Source: Choricystis sp. odSpoLacu1 (taxonomy: Eukaryota; Chlorophyta; Trebouxiophyceae). From it: a DNA stretch of 64,000 nt. The translations under genes and the position numbers were made by a program. Shown piece by piece: positions 47,266 through 56,757 of this stretch. The stretch is from contig OY253657.1 of assembly GCA_958009055.1 (NCBI GenBank), positions 372,001 through 436,000 on the forward strand, given 5' to 3'. Position 1 is the first letter of the stretch; every line of letters starts with the position of its first letter. The notes under the pieces are model-generated. The model saw only the letters and a list, made by a program, of their open reading frames with translations. It ran no database searches and was not told where the DNA came from.

Positions 47266-49093
47266 TCACTGCTCGCCCCGCCCCAAGTGCCGCAGCACGT
47301 CGCCCACCAGGTACAGCGACCCCGTCACCAGCACGCGCAGCCGCACGCCTGGGCGCGCGCGCGTCGCGCTGCGCAGCCACTCGAGCGCTGACTTGACGCT
47401 GGGCACGACCGCGCCGACGGCGGGGTCGCTGGCGCCGGCGGGCCCGGGGACGGGAGGCAGTTTGGCGGTGGGCTGGAGGAGGGAAGAGGGGCGGAGGGAG
47501 GGGGTGAGCGGCGAAACGGCGATGGGATCAGGCGCAGCACCCTCACTCACACCCACCCCACCCCCACACTACTCACCGCCCTGGCTGCCGCCGCTGAAGC
47601 AAAATCAGCCTGCCACAGCGCCGCCAGCGACTGCTGCCACGACAGGTCGGCGGTCGGGTCCCCCGGCCCCAGCTTGGCGTAGGTCGAGTCGGGCGGCACA
47701 AACAGCGCGCCCGCGAGCGGAGCGCCGCGCGCGGCCAGCGTCTCTGCCAGCGGCGCCAGCAGCCGCCTGGGCTCGCGCTCATGCATGCAGTTGAACAACA
47801 GCAGGCGCACGTCGGTCGAGGATGACGACGATGGTGGCGCCGGGCCCCCCGCTGGCGGCGCGCCAGCCGCCGCCTCGGCAAACCAGTGCGCGCACGTCGC
47901 GGCCGATTCGGGCGTGTGGGCGCCGTCGAGGTAGAATGACAGGCCGCCCCCCGGCGCGTCCGCCCCCCTGCCGTCCGGCACATCGTGCACCACTTCAGCC
48001 CGGCCATGCCACGTGCAGGCCGACAGGCCGGCCGCGTACGCGTCGGGCAGCTCGCCCGCGCCCAGTGAAGCTGCGCGCGCGGCCGCGTCTGGCCGCCCCA
48101 GCGCGGACGCCGCCCACGCGTCAAACGCGCCCGCCAGGGCGATGGCCAGGGACGCGTTGGTGCGCTGGTGTTCACCCGCCAGCCCCACCGCCACGGCGCC
48201 GCCTCCAGGGGCGCGGTAGTCTGTCAGCGGCCGCGCGAGCGCGAGCGGCGCGCCCACCGACGCCGCGAGGGCCGCCAGCACAGCCGCCGCGTCGGGGCGT
48301 TGGGGCACGGTGAAGGCGGCGGTGCCGGGCTTGAAGATGCCGGCTTTCTCGGACGCGATGGCGGGCAGGGTGTTACCCAATAACTCCAGGTGGTCGAAGC
48401 CGAGCGGCGCGACACCCGCCGCGACGGGAGGGGGGATGCAGTTGGTGGCGTCCAGCCGCCCCCCGATGCCCACCTCCAGAATGACGACGTCCAGCCCCGC
48501 GTCCACAAAGATGGACAGGCCCAGCAGCGTCAAAAATTTAAAGTAGGCGGGCACGCCGACGCGGTCGTCGCTGGCGGCGGCCAGGGCGCTGTACACCTTG
48601 TCAAAGTGTCTCACAAACGTCGCCTTGTCCACGGGGGAGCCATTGATGCGGATGCGCTCGCGCACGTCCCACAGGTGGGGCGACGTGAACAGGCCGGTCG
48701 TGTAGCCCGCCGACCGCAGCGCGGACTCCGTCAGGGCGCACGTGGACCCCTTGCCCTTGGTGCCGGTGACGTGGATGACGCGCAGCTCGGGCAAGCGGGT
48801 TTTTAGGTCCAGGCGCTGTGGTGGTGTGTGGTGGGAGGGGGTAGAGCAAGACCGTGGTCCTCTCTTGATCGAGCCTTCTTCCCCTCCTCTCCCACCAGCA
48901 CCACGACTCCCTCCCGCACACACACACTCTACTCTCTCACCTCCAAACACAGCTCCATGACCTCCATCGCGTGCTCCCATTCCCACGCGCGCCCGTCGCC
49001 GCGTGACCGCCCCGATATCAGCGTCCCCAGCGTCTCCAGCACGCGCTCATAGGCGGCGTCCAGGGGGGTGGACGCGTTGGGTGGGCCCGTCAT
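47266..49093 (-). CDS. FPGS: Folylpolyglutamate synthase
   Basis: Exons 49093-48941, 48815-47577 and 47472-47266, all phase 0, encode 532 residues. The start TPLDAAYERVLETLGTLISG is followed by RVIHVTGTKGKGSTCALTES (P-loop), TTGLFTSPHLWDVRERIRIN, VDVVILEVGIGGRLDATN-type LDVVILEVGIGGRLDATN, GFDHLELLGNTLPAIASEK and YLDGAHTPESA. The C-terminal LRVLVTGSLYLVGDVLRHLG is the family end. The enzyme adds glutamates to reduced folates, which retains them in cells and organelles. No long transit peptide is evident. The wording fits FPGS better than bacterial FolC because of the length and the VRERIRING-type loop. Confidence 0.93.
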
Positions 49094-49411
49094 GGTTGAT
49101 AAGGAAGGCAAGGGCGGCGGGCGGCGAGAGACTGGCGCAGCGGGTCGGCCGGGCACGCGGGCGGCGTGGTGGGCCGCGGCGGCGCGTGGGGGGGCGAGGG
49201 CGCGCAATGCGGGAGGTGGATGAAGAGGGGAATGTGCGTGTGTGTGTGTGTCGGCGCCCGTGTGTGCGAGACCACACGCACAGACACACGAACGCGAATT
49301 GGGTGAGCGAGGGTCGAGAAAAAAAAGCTGAGAGCCTTCGATTTTTCGACGTTGTGTGACATCGCTCGACGCAATTCGCGCGTGCTGTGCGCGGCGCACG
49401 CCCCCACAAAA
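49094..49411. promoter_or_regulatory. Divergent promoter region between FPGS and lipase genes
   Basis: A 318-base gap between outward-facing starts, with a TG microsatellite near 49237-49250 and an A-run near 49318-49325. Nothing else is recognisable. Confidence 0.4.
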
Positions 49412-52052
49412 ATGGCCGCCGCCCTGCGGTCGCTGCGCTCCCGCGTGGCGGCCGCCCTGCGGTCGCTGCCTCCAGACGCGGCGGCGTCCACAGACGCCCA
49501 CGGCGACGCGGCGGGCTGGACGAGCGCTGCGCGCGACGCGGTGTGCCAAGCGCTGTCGGTGCCGTCGTTTCAGGCGGCGCAGGTGATTCGTGAGAGAGAG
49601 GAGAGAGTGTGCATCTGGCGTAGGGCTGGTGGCGAAGCGGCGCTCTTCACCACCTGTTCCCTCACGTCTGGGTTCACCCCTTTTCCCTCCCACCCACCAC
49701 CACGCAACAGGACGTCATCAACGCCCTTGCCATGTCCGAGTGCGCCTACACAGCGCACGAGGTCGGCCCCCCCGCCGCCGCCGCCGCGCTGGCCAGCTTG
49801 AGAGCCGCTTTCCCCCCCGGCTTGCTCACCGTGGCCGCGCTGCAGCCCTCGCTGCCGTCGGTGCGCCACCGCTACGTGCTGGGCGCCGCCCCTGACGCCC
49901 TGATCGTGGGGTTCATGGGCACCTCCGACGCGCGGGACGCGGTGGCGGACGTCAACCTGCTGCAGGAAGCGTTGTGGGCGATGAAGGGGCGAACGCCGCG
50001 CTCCCTGCCGTGCACCGCGGCTTTGCCGCGCGCGCGCGTGGCGTCCCCGTCGACCTGCTGGCCGCCCTGGCGGCTGAGCGAGGCGCGAGGCTGGTGTTGA
50101 CGGGCCACTCCCTGGGCGGCGCCGTGGCCCAGCTGGCTGCGCTGCGGCTGTTGAAGCGCGGTGGCGGCGGCGGAGGCCAGCAGCGCGCTGCCGACCCGCC
50201 GTCCCCGACTTGCATCGCCTTCGCGGCGCCCGCCCTGGGCAACGCCGCCCTGGCGTCCGACGTGGCGGCGCGCGGGTGGGGGACCAATTTTTACAACCTC
50301 ACGTTTGCCGACGACGCGGTGCCGCGCGTGCTGGCCGACGTCGACGCCGGCAGCGGGGAGGCGGGGGACGGGGGGGGGGGGGGGGAGGCGGGGAGGCGGG
50401 GGCGGTGGTGGTGCTGCCGCGGCCACCGCCGCGCCGCCGCCCACCACCACCTCCACCCCCGTCGTCTCGCACGCCCCTTTTGTGCCGCCCTCCGATGGCG
50501 CTGTCACCGTGGATGCCGCTGACGCCGACCCCACCGCCGTCCGTAGCGACGGAAGCAGCTGGGCGTGGCCGGCCGCGTTGCTCCCGCCCGCAGCTGCAGC
50601 GTGGTGGTCATCCGCCACGGCGGCGGGCGCCGACGCGGCGCGCACCGCGGCGCGCATGGTGCCGTCGTACGCTCACTTTGGTCAAAATGTGACGCCGGTG
50701 CTGCCCGAGGTCGTGGGGGAGCGGCTGCCCGCCGCGTCGCCGGCCGAGCCCGCGCTCGCGGCGCGGCTGGCCGCGCTGGCCGCGTCGCTGGCGCCCGACA
50801 CAGCGCGCCTGCCCACGATCTACACGCTCAACGCTCACCGTGTGTCCACTTATCGGAAGCGTTTGGCCTCCATCGTGGCCGCAGCGGCGGGCGATGGCGC
50901 GCCCAGGTCGCAGCGCGCTGGTGGCGACACCACACACCTGCTCTCCCCCGCGCTCGCGCCGCGCCTGCACCCCGCCACCGCGGTGGCCGTCATGCCGCTG
51001 CTGCCGCCTCCACCGCCTGACACCGGCACAGACGTGCTCTCAGCTCTGGCCCCCGCGTCCGCGTGGGCATCAGTGCGGCGCGCGGCCGACGCGGTGGCCT
51101 CTCGCGCGCGCGGCGTGGTCGGCGGAGACGCGCCGCCCCCCCCCGACCGCGCTGCCGCTGGACGTCACCGTCGTCGGTGGCGGCCTGGCCACGGCGCGCT
51201 CGGCGCGCGTGTCCGCCCCGGGGCCCGCCTGGTGTGGCGCCACCATCACGGAGCGCCCTCCGTTGACAGCGGGCCCTGCCGTACACGGCCACGCCGCCGT
51301 GGTCGCGCGCGTGCCGCCATTGTCGCTGGCCGCGGCGCGGCGGCTGCGGCCGGGGACACGGTCGCCCTGTGGCTGCGCTCCGATTTTGACGAAGCGGTGG
51401 TGGATGTAACCACGCTTTTACCCACCGTGTGGGTATTAGCAGCCGACGCGGACGCCTGTGTCTCCCTCGGCGGCGGCGCACGCGCGGTTGGCGCGACGGC
51501 GGCCGCGCTGGGCGGTCCGCTCGCGCGCGCGGCAGCCATCGTGCACGGCGTCGCCCTGCTGGACGCGAGCGTGTTGGCTGGGGACCAGCCGCCCGCCCAA
51601 GCAGCCGCCGTGGCGTCCGCGCTGGGGGGGGGGTCGAGGTGGGCGGCCGCGTTGGCGTTGCTGCCGCGCGCGGCGGCGGTGTGGCTGCCGTCGCGCGCGG
51701 CTGGGGCGCGTGCCGGCGCCCGCGCTGCGGCCGCCCTGCCCCCCGCTCACGCCGGCGCGCGCGTGCCCACCGTGGTGGCGGTCACGCACGCTGGGGTGGC
51801 GGCGCCTGGGGCGCTGGCCGAGGTGGCGGCCGCCGCCGCCGCGGTCGGCGCGTGCGTCGTGCCGCTGGGGTTCTAGGTGGCCGTGCCGACGTTGCGGCCG
51901 CCGCAGTCGCAGCCTACGGCGACCCGCCGCCCGGCGTGCTGGCTCAACCCATTCCCCTGTCCCCCGGTGGCGGCGCGCGGGGACTGGTGGCGGCAGTGAT
52001 GCCGGCGCTCGAGCGCGCGCAAGCGGCGGCGGGGCCGTGCTCGCGGTTGTGA
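49412..52052 (+). CDS. Class-3 (Lipase_3) alpha/beta-hydrolase with long C-terminal region; frame broken about five times
   Basis: Exon 1 (49412-49582) and a 128-base intron are clear. The lipase core reads VINALAMSECAYTAHE, IVGFMGTSDARDAVADVNLL, AVHRGFAARA and LVLTGHSLGGAVAQLAAL (GHSLGG nucleophile elbow), then CIAFAAPALGN and NLTFADDAVPRVLADVD (catalytic Asp region). A Gly-rich linker leads to about 500 further residues with YTLNAHRVSTYRKRL and VTVVGGGLATARSARVS, of unknown function. Breaks lie at about 49986, in the 16-G run 50370-50385, the 9-C run 51136-51144, near 51350 and near 51868; the stop used here is TGA 52050-52052. The frame on both sides of each break is strongly coding, so I read this as one gene with sequence errors, though a recent pseudogene is possible. 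Confidence 0.6.
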
Positions 52053-52225
52053 AGGAGGGAGTCTAAATTGTCTTTTTGTTTTGATCCCCCACGGTCTCTC
52101 GTGGTTGTAGCTCTCAATCCCATTCTTGTTTTTGCAAACTTCTTTTTGCGTCGGCGGGGGGGGGCTACCCGTTCTCTCTGTCCCTAACCAAACCAAAAAA
52201 ACAAACAAAACCTCAACCCACCCTC

Positions 52226-52723
52226 TCACATGTTGGGCTGCTCCGCGTGCGCGTCCAGCGCGAACGGGTTGGCGTCATCCTCTCCCAGCTCGGCAAATGT
52301 GTGGTTGACGTGGGAGTGGCAGGCTTCATCGGCTCGGATGGCCAGCACGACGTCCCTCATGGTGGCGTTGGGGGGGAGGTGCCAGTAGTCGAGTGCCACG
52401 GCGGGAGGCTGGGTATTCGCCCATAGGCGCCCCGCATCAATCTCAGCGATGGCGTGGGTGTAGGTTTTGACGGCCTCCTCCTCCAGGAAGCCGACCATGG
52501 CGTGGCAAAAGGCGGGGCTGATCAGGTAGGTGATGAAATAGGCATTCCACATGACGCCTTGGGCCACTTTGACGGTGGCCCGGAACAGGGGGCCGGGTTG
52601 TTTGATCTCTACGTGTGTGGGAGTGCGTGGGAGAGAGGTTGCGTGTGTGTCAGCGTCACGAGGAGGAGGGCGGTGGGAGGAAACGCGGTCGCACGGCCAC
52701 CACGTGCTGCGGTTGACCCAAAA

Positions 52724-52759
<36 letters not shown>

Positions 52760-53590
52760 CCACACTCACCCATGAAGCACAGCAAGTGCATGCGCTCATT
52801 TTCAGCCTCTTGCAAAAGGGTGTTGATCCAGCCTTTGTCGTACGTGATCAGGCGCAGCGAGCGCAGGTGGCGCAGCGCGCCGGCGACCATGCCCGGCACA
52901 CCCGCCACCGTCTCCAAAAAGATGGTGCGGCGCAACCACCCCGCCTCCGACATGGGGGCGTCCCGCTTGTAGCCTGTTGCGGCGTCAAAGAGCGTGCGCA
53001 CGGTGCGGATGGTGGCGCGCGCCGCGCGGTCGCGCAGGGTGACGGCAGGCTTGGCGGTCGGCGCGACTGACTCGAGGTAGCTCGACGTGTAGGTGGGGCG
53101 CCGCAGCACGGTGAGCGCGTCCAGGGCGGGGGGGGCGCCCGCGCGCGCGGCGAGCTCGGCCGCGACGGTGGCGGTGGTGGCGGTGGGGGGGGAGGCGACG
53201 GGGGTGGGAGCCTGTCGGGGTGGGAGGGAAGGACGGAGGAAGCGCGCCGTCGTCGTGTCGCAGTGACCAACAGGCGGTCCCGGCGCGCCGCGCCCCCTCT
53301 GAACACACACACCTGCCGCCTCTCCCCACCCCCCCTTTCCACACGCTCACGTTTTTAGTGTCGTCGTCATGAGCCTCCTGCGGCAGCGCCGCCGCCGGGC
53401 GGGCGGGGGCCGCCGCAAACGGGCGCGCGATGCAAACGGCTCCGACGCGGCCGCGGCGCGCGGCGGTTGGCGCGGTCGCGCGGGCCATGGGCGGCACCGA
53501 CCCTCTCAGCGAGTGAAAGGCATGTGTTGCATCCGTCAGTGCGGGGTGCAGGGCGCGAAGTGCAAGGGACAGGAGGGCGCGGCGAGACAT
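52226..53590 (-). CDS. AOX: Mitochondrial alternative oxidase (AOX)
   Basis: Exons 53590-53351, 53211-52770 and 52608-52226 join to 354 residues. The N-terminus [18 protein letters not shown] is an amphipathic mitochondrial presequence. All di-iron motifs are present: [36 protein letters not shown] (split by intron 2), [15 protein letters not shown] and [14 protein letters not shown]. It oxidises ubiquinol directly to water in the inner mitochondrial membrane, bypassing complexes III and IV. LEEEA, the presequence and VNHTF fit mitochondrial AOX, not plastid terminal oxidase, which has a distinctive extra exon near the C-terminus. Intron 2 uses a TAG acceptor and has a (GT)15 tract just after the donor. 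Confidence 0.92.
52727..52757. repeat. (CA)15 microsatellite inside AOX intron 2
   Basis: On the sense (minus) strand it is (GT)n starting about 12 bases after the donor GTGAGTGTGGGC. Confidence 0.8.
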
Positions 53591-53745
53591 GTTCGGAAAT
53601 GGTGATATATGTGGTTTGGGGGTGTGATTTTTCGCGGCTTGTTGGCCAAAAACGTGATCAAGTGCTGCGCCCCGTGACGCGCCTTTGCTGAAGCCAGTAG
53701 TCTACACACACACACACACCAAAAAACAAAAGACACATAGCCGTC

Positions 53746-54247
53746 TCACCCTCGCCACGGCAGCGCGGGCGCGCCCGCGGGCGCGGCCTGCGGCGCCCCT
53801 CGCCCCCGCCCCGCGCCCCACGCCCGGGCGGCGGCCGCTGGGCCCGCCAGCAAGCGGGCGTGTGCGTCTGCGACGTGGCGGGCCAGCTCTTGTTCGGCTA
53901 GGGTGGGAGGGTGGGGGAGGGAGGTGAGTGCGTGTCGTTTTCATCGCGTCCACACACAGTCACCACCCATCAACGTCTCCTCCCTCTCTCAACACACACA
54001 GTCTCTCTCTCTCTCTCACTCACAATCAAACGCCTGCATCGTGATGGAGGACACCCACGCCCCGGACACGCGCTCGACGCGCGCAACCCGCGCGTTGCAC
54101 AGGTAGCACACCGGCAGCGTCGTCGCACACTCGGCACAGAAGGCGTGCAGGCAGGGCGTCAGCCTGCCGTAGACAGCGATGGGGAAGTCGCACACGACGC
54201 ACGAGTGCGCGCGGCGGTGGCGCGGGGGGGGGCGGGATGGCGGCCAT
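53746..54247 (-). CDS. HAKAI: Minimal HAKAI-type RING/C2H2 E3 ligase (m6A-writer-associated)
   Basis: ATG 54247 opens MAAIPPPP; a run of 9 C on the sense strand (54224-54232) is one base too long, after which RHRRAHSCVVCDFPIAVYGR, LTPCLHAFCAECA and LPVCYLCNARVARVE give the RING with the C-D-FPIA-YGRL wording of plant HAKAI. After VSSITMQAFD a 126-base intron (53898-54023, TAG acceptor) leads to SEQELARHVADAHARLL, the second half of the HAKAI C2H2 finger (H-x4-H). The tail is 30 Ala/Gly/Pro-rich residues. HAKAI is an E3 ligase in the nuclear mRNA m6A methyltransferase complex. At about 124 residues this is far shorter than plant HAKAI (about 360); only the core remains. Confidence 0.75.
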
Positions 54248-54508
54248 TTGGCGCTGTGGCAACGCCGGCGGTGCCCCGCTTTCCACGCCGCAGCAGCCAC
54301 AGTCGCGTGGCAACAACAGCAGGCGCGTGCGCTGACCTCAGCGTGGGGATGCGCGCGCGTTTTTCGCAAAAAGAAAATATATTTGTGAAGGTCGGCACCG
54401 ACCTTTCACAATTGCCAAAAAACAAAACAGCAAGGCGCACTCGCCTCGCCCCAGCGCGCACTGGGACTGCAGCGCGTGACTGCACGCGGGTGTGCCACGT
54501 CCTCGACC

Positions 54509-55771
54509 ATGCACAGGCAGGGAGCGCCCGCGGGACCCCACAGGTCGCGCTCGCGCTCGCCGCGCCGCCACCGCAGCCGGTCGCCCCGCCGCCACCGGTC
54601 CCGCAGTCGCAGCAGGGACGGCCACCGGCGGCGGGTCGACCGCAGTCGGTCGCGGGAGCGGCGGCGGCGGCGCCACAGTCGGTCGCCTCGGCGCGCGGAC
54701 GACCGGCCGAGTGAGCGTCCGCCGGCGCCAGCGGCGGCGCCAGCTGCCGCCGCGCCGCCCGCCGACAAGCTGGCCGAACGACGTGCCCGGCTGGAAGCCT
54801 GGAAAGCGGCCCAGGCAAAGGCTGGGGGCGGCGGCGTCGCCAGTGCTCCCGCGGCGCCCGCTCCCACCCCCACCCCGGACGCCGCCCTCGCGACCCGCGT
54901 GCAGGCGGCCGCCGCCGCCGCCGCCACAGTGACCGCTGCCGCCGCCGCGAAGGAAGGGGAGGATGAACCGGACGAGCTGGACGCTTACATGCAAACAGCC
55001 GTGCTGCCCGAGGTCGCTGCGGCGGCAGCCGCCGAGGCAGCCGCCAAAGAAGCCGCCCGCGTCGCAGCCGCTGCCTCCCTGGCAGCGGGGCGCCCCCTGG
55101 CCTCCCTGGACGCCGTGCTGATGGAGCTGTCAGACGGGGAGGAGACGCCCGACGCGATGGTTGACGTCCCCTCCAACAAGGTGCGCCTCGTCATGGGCCC
55201 GGGGGGCGAACGCATCCGCGACCTGCAGCGCCGCACAAAGTGCCGGGTGCAGCTGGCCAAGACGGAGGCTGAATTGGCCAAAGGGTGGGGTGCGGACGGG
55301 GTGGGTGCGAGCGCTGCCGACACCGCTGCCGCCAACGCGGCCGCCGCTGACGCGCTCCCCTCCCAACGCACCTCCACCTTCCACCTGTTTGGGTCGGCCG
55401 GCGCCGTGGCCGCCGCCACGACCGCCATCGAGGAGCTGGTGGCCGACCGCGACGCCAAAGCACGCAAGCGCGCGGCGGCCGCGGCCAAGAAAAAGGACGA
55501 ACGGTCGCGCGCGCGCCAAATTTTCATCCTGCGCAACACGCGCTACTATGAAGCTCTGGGCGTGGCCGTGGGCGCGTCCCGGGACGACGTCAAGAAAGCG
55601 TTCAGGCGGCTGGCCAAAGAGTGGCATCCCGACAAGCACGCGTCCGCGGGCCCTGCCGCCCGGGAGGCGGCGGTGGCCAAGTTCCAGGACCTACAGACCG
55701 CGTACGAAGCGTTGACGAGCGGGGCGGAGGATGCGACGGTGGAGGCGTTGGAGGGGGGGAGGAAGAAGTAG
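54509..55771 (+). CDS. RS-rich, KH-domain and DnaJ-domain fusion protein
   Basis: One exon, 420 residues from ATG 54509. Residues about 10-70 are an RS domain (SRSRSPRRHRSRSPRRHRSR). A coiled Ala/Glu-rich region follows. A KH-type fold is suggested by NKVRLVMGPGGERIRDLQ, with GPGGERI as the GxxG loop, then RRTKCRVQLAKTE. The C-terminus is a J domain: YYEALGVAVGASRDDVKKAF, RRLAKEWHPDKHASAG (HPD intact), FQDLQTAYEALT. The intact HPD means it should stimulate an Hsp70; RS plus KH suggests the target is an RNA-protein complex such as the spliceosome. I do not recognise a named orthologue. It is divergent from HAKAI, which is also an RNA-processing factor, with 261 bases between. Confidence 0.82.
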   Translation: MHRQGAPAGPHRSRSRSPRRHRSRSPRRHRSRSRSRDGHRRRVDRSRSRERRRRRHSRSPRRADDRPSERPPAPAAAPAAAAPPADKLAERRARLEAWKAAQAKAGGGGVASAPAAPAPTPTPDAALATRVQAAAAAAATVTAAAAAKEGEDEPDELDAYMQTAVLPEVAAAAAAEAAAKEAARVAAAASLAAGRPLASLDAVLMELSDGEETPDAMVDVPSNKVRLVMGPGGERIRDLQRRTKCRVQLAKTEAELAKGWGADGVGASAADTAAANAAAADALPSQRTSTFHLFGSAGAVAAATTAIEELVADRDAKARKRAAAAAKKKDERSRARQIFILRNTRYYEALGVAVGASRDDVKKAFRRLAKEWHPDKHASAGPAAREAAVAKFQDLQTAYEALTSGAEDATVEALEGGRKK

Positions 55772-56205
55772 AAGAGAGAGGGTTTTGTCACGATTTTTTA
55801 ACGCACACTTCGCTTACACACACGCCCGTGCGGCAGTGCCAAAAGGCAAAGCCAGCAAAGAAAACTTCAATCCAAGAGAAACTTAATCCCAAAAAACACT
55901 TGTTCCTCTCGCCCCATCACTTGTTTTTCATTCACGTTATTTTTATCACCCCGCCAGTTTTTAATTTTCGTTCGTTTGTTCCCCGCTTCGCCAAAAATCA
56001 TCAAAAAAATCACCTGGGGTGTGCGGGCGGTGCACGCCGTGTTGGGGTCAAATAAGGAGAGAAGAGGACAGGGGTGGTGGGGGTTGCGCCGCAAAAACAC
56101 ACAGAAAAGAGAGACGAAAAACGCGCGACGCCGCAGCGAGCCGAACACGCCAGAGATGGGGGGCAGGTGGGCAGCGGTGTGGTGAAGCAGTGAGCGAAAA
56201 AAATG

Positions 56206-56565
56206 TCAACCGTTCGCCCAGGGCTGGTGGGAGGACTGACGCGGGCGCGCGGCCCCCGTCACAACCCCAAACAGGCGCGCGCGGCGGGCACGGGCAGTGC
56301 GTGGCGGCGGCGCGAGCGTTTTCGACGGCTCCTGAGAGGCGTCCGCCCCGGCATGGTCGAAAACGCTCAAGCACACACGCAGACACACGCCACACACACA
56401 CACACACACGGGCGTTTGGGGGAGGAGGCTGCGCGCGAAACCGCTCCCGCGTCCCCAAAACTTACGAGCCCCGGCGTTCTCGGCCGACCTTTTCTCTTCG
56501 CCACCCGCTCCACCACCACCACCGCCCGCCCGCCCCCCGCCTCCAACACGCACAACGCATCCATC
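56206..56565 (-). CDS. Doubtful two-exon small gene with AT-hook-like motif
   Basis: A reading from ATG 56565 (MDALCVLEAGGGRAVVVVER) continues to VAKRKGRPRTPGL, resembling an AT-hook (GRPR with basic flanks), and meets a strong donor GTAAGT near 56463. A CTCTCAG acceptor near 56337 would join in frame to EPSKTLAPPPRTARAR and a stop at 56206-56208, about 75 residues. The acceptor lies inside an inverted repeat, no homologue is recognised, and the upstream region lacks a clear promoter. It could equally be a structured RNA or chance. Confidence 0.22.
   Translation of the reverse strand, partial: DGCVVRVGGGGRAGGGGGGAGGEEKRSAENAGARKFWGRGSGFARSLLPQTPVCVCVCGVCLRVCLSVFDHAGADASQEPSKTLAPPPRTARARRARLFGVVTGAARPRQSSHQPWANG
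56314..56368. repeat. Perfect 13-bp inverted repeat with 29-base loop
   Basis: Left arm 56314-56326 (GAGCGTTTTCGAC), right arm 56356-56368 (GTCGAAAACGCTC), exactly complementary. Confidence 0.88.
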
Positions 56566-56597
56566 CCCTCCGCCTGTGCCCTCCCCGGCACGAGCTC

Positions 56598-56627
56598 GTG
56601 GCCCCCGTTGGAAAAAACGGGGGCCAC
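56598..56627. repeat. Perfect 12-bp inverted repeat with 6-base loop
   Basis: Left arm 56598-56609 (GTGGCCCCCGTT), loop 56610-56615, right arm 56616-56627 (AACGGGGGCCAC). A very GC-rich stem, immediately preceded by the palindrome CGAGCTCG. Confidence 0.88.
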
Positions 56628-56757
56628 CTAACCCACCACTCCCCCACCCACATCTCCGCGCCCCCACTTGGCGACCCCAGGCCACGGTGTGCGTCATCGC
56701 CAGCGCACACGCCTCACTCCGTCATAGCAAATCGCAACCCCAAATCCCAAAAAAAAC

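Larger units (their letters stand above)
55772..56757. other. Longest gene-poor gap in the window (986 bases)
   Basis: The gap lies between the stop of the SR-KH-J gene and the stop of the basic nuclear protein gene, so a plain convergent spacer would normally be about 70-300 bases here. The part 55850-56010 is unusually AT-rich for this genome (T- and A-runs). Two perfect inverted repeats and one possible small minus-strand gene lie in the second half; see the separate entries. I found no tRNA or known snRNA sequence. Confidence 0.6.

Noticed and set aside
52226..53590. Plastid terminal oxidase instead of AOX
   Set aside because: The presequence is mitochondrial in type, the ferritin-like motifs (LETVA, NERMHL, LEEEA, RADEA) are those of AOX, and the extra C-terminal segment of the plastid enzyme is absent.
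55867..56148. Minus-strand 93-codon frame in the AT-rich block ending in FGIKFLLD
   Set aside because: Lys/Asn/Phe-rich composition follows directly from AT-rich DNA, there is no family resemblance and no plausible start context.
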